Positions 5,288-6,227 of a DNA stretch of 6,227 nt are shown one piece after another. The stretch comes from Spirochaetaceae bacterium. Lineage in GTDB: Bacteria > Spirochaetota > Spirochaetia > Treponematales > Treponemataceae. The translations under genes were made by a program, and so were the position numbers. Below the pieces are notes generated by a model. That model had not been told where the DNA came from, ran no database searches, and saw nothing but the letters and a program-made list of their open reading frames with translations. The DNA lies in NCBI GenBank assembly GCA_031285525.1, contig JAITWB010000097.1:1-6227 (forward strand). The letters run 5' to 3'. Numbering within the stretch: the first letter of the stretch is position 1; every line of letters starts with the position of its first letter.

Positions 5288-5983
5288 GGTAAAGAGTTTG
5301 TCGTATACTGTTGCCTTGGGGGTTTTCAAGTTTTTGCCGCCGGTGTGTTGGGTGACTATTTTTATTCTGTACATCCCCGGTGTGAGTGCGGGGATTGCTG
5401 CAATGAGCTGTGATGGTTTGTTCGTGATAATGTTTGTAGCTTTGAATTCTGTACCGGTTTCAGAGACGAAGTACAAGCCTACTGCTTCTTTATCTCCGGC
5501 AAGTTTGATGGTGCTTCCCTGTATTTTCACAACTCCGTTTGGGGTAAGAATAGCGTTTGTTGTACCGCTTGTACTGTCTTTCACTTCAAGGATGATAGGC
5601 TGAGAAAGGGGCGCTCTGGATACCTTTGATACTTGTATGCTGTCTTCCAGTTCTTTAAGCGCTTTGCCTTTCCGTACAAGTATATTCACTTTGTGCCGTT
5701 CCGAGTCAAATACATCTGCTGCTCCCTCAAACACCCCGGTAATGGAAAAGCTCGTGTTCAGCAGGGGGAGGTTGATTGTTCCGCCGTTTTGAATAATAGA
5801 CAATGCGGTCTCTTCCATGTTGTTGAACACCGCAACGATGTCCGTTTTCGTTACCAGTGTTCCCCGTTGCAGCATCAGGTTGATAAAAGCTTCGCGGTTG
5901 TAGCTGCCTGTCGGGTGGATCTGCGCCGACATATCCTCTGGGGCTCCGGCCAGCGCATTATCGTGTAATGAGTATTCTAACAT
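5279..5983 (-). CDS. HU-like DNA-binding domain / DUF4469 protein
   Basis: 234 residues. The N-terminal half (about 1-125) matches the HU-like DNA-binding domain of Bacteroidetes and spirochaete proteins (YNREAFINLMLQRGTLVTKTDIVAVF, NGGTINLPLLNTSFSITGVF, FDSERHKVNILVRKGKALKE). The C-terminal half (about 130-234) fits the Ig-like DUF4469 domain, with beta-rich segments such as LTPNGVVKIQGSTIKL, GLYFV and TPGMYRIKIVTQ. No signal peptide is present, so an intracellular, nucleoid-associated role is likely, inferred from the family. The start at 5983 is supported by AAGGAG about 7 nt upstream on the minus strand. The gene converges on the DUF2200 gene across the 23-bp repeat array, and its stop codon takes part in the long hairpin there. 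Confidence 0.85.
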   Translation of the reverse strand: MLEYSLHDNALAGAPEDMSAQIHPTGSYNREAFINLMLQRGTLVTKTDIVAVFNNMEETALSIIQNGGTINLPLLNTSFSITGVFEGAADVFDSERHKVNILVRKGKALKELEDSIQVSKVSRAPLSQPIILEVKDSTSGTTNAILTPNGVVKIQGSTIKLAGDKEAVGLYFVSETGTEFKATNIITNKPSQLIAAIPALTPGMYRIKIVTQHTGGKNLKTPKATVYDKLFTVA

Positions 5984-6011
5984 GACTCTCTCCTTCTTAT
6001 TTCAAGATATG

Positions 6012-6039
6012 ATGTTACTATTATTAAACGAGTTGTCCA
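6012..6039 (-). promoter_or_regulatory. Possible promoter of the HU-like/DUF4469 gene
   Basis: On the minus strand TGGACA (6034-6039, near the TTGACA consensus) and TAACAT (6012-6017) are separated by 16 bp of AT-rich DNA, about 28 bp before ATG 5983. TGGACA is repeated just upstream as TGGACAGAGGTGGACA (6034-6049). A weak -10 keeps the confidence low. Confidence 0.35.
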
Positions 6040-6061
6040 CCTCTGTCCATCTTCTTATAGT

Positions 6062-6226
6062 TTATCCCGATAGTCTTATAAATAATCTTACGGTGAAACC
6101 TCCGAGTTCGTCCGAACTCAGTTCGGTAGAAGTCAGTTCTGCTGAACTCAGCTCGGACGAATTCGCTTCCCTGTTAAAACATTCCAGTTCGCCGCTCATC
6201 CTGTTCATCAGCATTTTTGCGATATA
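6062..6226 (-). CDS. Possible C-terminal part of an upstream minus-strand gene with SxELS repeats (partial)
   Basis: A minus-strand frame is open from the window edge to TAA at 6062-6064 and would encode about 54 residues. It contains pentapeptide repeats SSELS, SAELT, STELS, SDELG, then GGFTVRLFIRLSG. It lies 78 bp upstream of the HU-like gene in the same direction. Internal ATGs exist (for example 6212-6214), but none has a good RBS, so it is either the end of a longer gene or not coding. The plus strand here is also open (5982-6227), because the repeat unit is near-palindromic and reads similarly on both strands. No family recognised. Confidence 0.3.
   Translation of the reverse strand, partial: YIAKMLMNRMSGELECFNREANSSELSSAELTSTELSSDELGGFTVRLFIRLSG
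6103..6165. repeat. 63-bp near-palindrome built from 15-bp units
   Basis: The arms 6103-6131 and 6137-6165 pair over 29 positions with two clear mismatches and a few G-T pairs, leaving a 5-nt loop. The outer part TTCGTCCGA (6107-6115) with TCGGACGAA (6153-6161) is perfect. The sequence also has a 15-bp period, each unit carrying a GAACTCAGTTC-like dyad. Confidence 0.75.
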
Positions 6227-6227
6227 G

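Noticed and set aside
5217..5603. Plus-strand hydrophobic ORF opposite the HU-like gene
   Set aside because: It is antisense to a gene with clear family motifs and a good RBS, and its start lies in the repeat array.
6103..6165. Double-glycine leader peptide (ELSSDELGG) of a bacteriocin-like precursor
   Set aside because: The motif arises from the pentapeptide repeat, the usual leader length and hydrophobic spacing are missing, and no peptidase/transporter gene is seen.
5982..6227. Plus-strand 81-residue gene with serine/glutamate repeats
   Set aside because: The start overlaps the start codon of the well-supported minus-strand gene, there is no RBS, and the openness is explained by the near-palindromic 15-bp units.

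Overview
The window looks like a chromosomal stretch of a roughly 50% GC spirochaete, most plausibly a Treponema of the gut or termite-gut type. This is inferred from family content: SUMF1/formylglycine-generating-enzyme-like lipoproteins with the 'FDMGSPESEEG' style N-terminus, an HU-like/DUF4469 protein, and strong AAAGGAGG ribosome binding sites. No rRNA, tRNA, integrase, transposase or CRISPR array is visible.

Layout. (1) 1-1074: a possible tail of an upstream frame, a short purine-rich heptamer repeat, then an AraC-family regulator (start most likely 112). (2) 1065-3131: a tandem duplication of about 1 kb giving two SUMF1/FGE-fold lipoproteins (1177-2115 and 2232-3131), each with a copy of the same leader and RBS. 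The first two thirds of the two copies are about 95% identical in DNA. A 12-codon loop near the C-terminus differs at 10 of 12 residues between invariant flanks. (3) 3100-3801, minus: an alpha/beta hydrolase converging on and overlapping the second lipoprotein by 32 bp. (4) 3958-5087: a two-gene operon, divergent from the hydrolase, with ATGA start/stop overlap. It encodes a zinc ribbon-DUF1801-DUF1905 protein and a DUF2200 protein. (5) 5088-5278: a non-coding gap between convergent genes, filled by six degenerate 23-bp direct repeats and a long hairpin. (6) 5279-5983, minus: an HU-like DNA-binding/DUF4469 protein. (7) 5984-6227: its upstream region, then a 63-bp near-palindrome made of 15-bp units, which lies in what may be the end of another minus-strand gene.

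The most unusual content is repeat structure. A 7-bp repeat (GAGCARR) occurs at three sites in the same orientation: just before or within the AraC start region, in the interdomain linker of the DUF1801-DUF1905 protein, and directly after the start codon of the DUF2200 gene. Because 7 is coprime to 3, a perfect array reads as the same heptapeptide in all three frames and has no stops, so it can sit in genes without breaking them. The paired FGE-fold lipoproteins with a hypervariable C-type-lectin loop resemble the display proteins of diversity-generating retroelements (the Treponema TvpA type), but no reverse transcriptase or template repeat is in the window. No single complete new system can be claimed from this sequence alone.
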